From: Helicobacteraceae bacterium
Lineage (GTDB): Bacteria; Campylobacterota; Campylobacteria; Campylobacterales; Sulfurimonadaceae
Direction of reading: 5' to 3'
DNA: 5,821 bases
Assembly: GCA_030642185.1 (NCBI GenBank)
Contig: DAOWOG010000101.1
Span: 1 to 5,821, forward strand
Positions within the stretch are counted from its first letter, which is position 1. The number at the start of each line of letters is the position of its first letter. The position numbers and the translations under genes were made by a program. Shown piece after piece: positions 4,803 to 5,821 of this stretch. The notes beneath the pieces are model-generated. The model did no database searches and was not told the origin of the DNA. It worked only from the letters and a program-made list of their open reading frames with translations.

Positions 4803-5414
4803 ATGTTTACAGGACTGATCCGGGAGATGGCAACCGTTAAAAGTTTTAGCGGCGACACGCTCTCGCTCCGAGCAGAGTATAAACCGAAACTGGGCGACTC
4901 CATTGCGATCAATGGTGCCTGTTTAAGCGTTGTATCTCTTGCCCATGACGGCTTTAGTGTTGAACTCTCACCCGAGACACAAAACCTCATCGCCACCGAC
5001 AATCTTAAAGCAAAGGTGCATATCGAACCGGCAATGATGATGGGAGATCGATTTGAAGGCCATATTGTTCAGGGGCATATCGATACCGTCGGTACGGTGG
5101 CACAGATCAAAAACAATGGAAACAGCTATGATATTTTTATCGATATTGATCCGAAGTTCATTGCCTATATCGTACCAAAAGGCTCTATCGCCATCGATGG
5201 TGTCAGCCTGACCGTCAACGACGTCCAAACAAACAGTTTTCGCCTTACGATCATCCCTATCACGATGAAAGAGACACTTTTCGGCAGTTACAGAAAAGGC
5301 TCAAAAGTCAACATTGAGACAGATATGTTTGCCCGCTATATCGCCCACTTTCTCAAACATCAGCAGAAAACACTTTCATGGGATGAAGTAGAACATATCA
5401 GTTCACTTTTTTAG
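4803..5414 (+). CDS. ribE: Riboflavin synthase, alpha chain
   Basis: The enzyme converts two molecules of 6,7-dimethyl-8-ribityllumazine to riboflavin plus a pyrimidinedione, the last step of riboflavin synthesis, in the cytoplasm and usually as a trimer. Its 203 residues fit the family. Two lumazine-binding barrels are seen. The N-barrel has MFTGLI at the start, GDSIAINGACLSVV (31-44) and FEGHIVQGHID (84-94). The C-barrel has KGSIAIDGVSLTVND (126-140), the PITMKETLFG segment (152-161) and VNIETD (169-174). By alignment to the E. coli enzyme the key residues are present: Ser33, Cys40, His92 and Asp174. A C-terminal helix (about 175-203) would serve trimer contact. GAAAGGGA upstream is a good ribosome binding site. 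It is the last gene of a three-gene run, and its TAG stop overlaps the stop of the convergent EAL gene. Confidence 0.97.
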   Translation: MFTGLIREMATVKSFSGDTLSLRAEYKPKLGDSIAINGACLSVVSLAHDGFSVELSPETQNLIATDNLKAKVHIEPAMMMGDRFEGHIVQGHIDTVGTVAQIKNNGNSYDIFIDIDPKFIAYIVPKGSIAIDGVSLTVNDVQTNSFRLTIIPITMKETLFGSYRKGSKVNIETDMFARYIAHFLKHQQKTLSWDEVEHISSLF

Positions 5415-5821
5415 GACAACCTCTTCCTTGACTTGCGTTTTTTGTACGTTTTGCCTTCGCCTATCCCATTCAGATAGTGTCTGTTTTCATTCATAAGTGC
5501 CATAAAGACGCTGCTTTCTACCGGTCGGCTGAATGAGTATCCCTGATAATAGTCACAATCAAGTTCACGCAAAAACTTCAGTGTACTTAGGCTTTCAACC
5601 CCTTCAGCTATAACGACTAAATTGAACAGTTTTGCCAAATCAATCGTACACCTCACAATTTCACGGTTTGCATGCATTTGAGAATTCCCGAGAAGTGTTC
5701 GATCAATTTTCAGACCATTGACCGGCAACTGTTTCAGATATTTCATTGATGTATAACCTGTACCAAAATCATCAATATGAAAAGCAATTTCCAGCTTCTG
5801 AAGTGCCCTTATCTTTTCAAC
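5411..5821 (-). CDS. EAL-domain protein, C-terminal part (probable c-di-GMP phosphodiesterase)
   Basis: Only the last 136 residues are in the window and the gene enters from the right edge. EAL domains hydrolyse cyclic di-GMP to pGpG and thereby shift cells from attached to motile life. The visible C-terminal half of the domain keeps the expected active-site pieces: DDFGTGYTS (17-25, metal-binding Asp pair), the catalytic-type lysine in GLKID (Lys38), AEGVES (72-77, Glu73 and Glu76) and YYQGYSFSRPV (91-101, Gln93). The EAL motif itself and any N-terminal sensor or GGDEF domain lie outside. A short basic tail (KKRKSRKR) follows the domain. The visible half gives no sign of inactivation. The gene is convergent with ribE, with a 4-bp overlap (5411-5414) and no terminator hairpin between them. 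Confidence 0.95.
   Translation of the reverse strand, partial: VEKIRALQKLEIAFHIDDFGTGYTSMKYLKQLPVNGLKIDRTLLGNSQMHANREIVRCTIDLAKLFNLVVIAEGVESLSTLKFLRELDCDYYQGYSFSRPVESSVFMALMNENRHYLNGIGEGKTYKKRKSRKRLS

Overview
The window looks like part of a chromosome from a bacterium of moderate to low GC content. The best guess is a free-living member of the Campylobacterota (Sulfurimonas/Sulfuricurvum/Sulfurovum type). This rests on gene style: a compact two-component system without a HAMP domain, a cytoplasmic Sel1-repeat protein, an EAL protein, tight gene packing and a weak -35/strong -10 promoter style. It is an inference from general appearance, not from a marker gene.

Layout. Positions 1-1523 (minus strand) hold a two-component pair: an OmpR-type response regulator followed by an overlapping sensor histidine kinase that starts with TTG and runs off the left edge. 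Positions 1545-2464 and 2809-3164 hold no convincing long gene and are built from repeats: a 12-bp tandem duplication, a chain of perfect inverted repeats (1892-2112) followed by a terminator-like hairpin with a T run, several copies of a dispersed repeat with the core GTTACCCCTCTCCCGAGAC, and a REP-like hairpin at 2333-2356. There is also a diverged transposon-end relic (2381-2415) and a complete, perfectly centred 162-bp MITE-like element (2992-3153) with 16-bp terminal inverted repeats and a 3-bp ATA flanking duplication. Between the repeats sits a small AT-rich two-gene operon (2465-2808) for membrane peptides of 83 and 30 aa, coupled by a TAATG overlap. It has a near-consensus promoter whose -35 box lies inside the transposon-end relic.

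Positions 3165-5414 (plus strand) form a tightly spaced run of three genes: a Sel1-like repeat protein, a degenerate TrpD/YbiB-like glycosyltransferase-family-3 protein and riboflavin synthase (ribE). ribE meets, tail to tail and with overlapping stop codons, the C-terminal half of an EAL-domain protein (probable c-di-GMP phosphodiesterase) that enters from the right edge.

The ordinary genes are conserved housekeeping and signalling genes. The most unusual parts are the structured intergenic zone at 1750-2360, the small membrane-protein pair inside the repeat field, and the MITE inserted 11 bp in front of the sel1 start codon.
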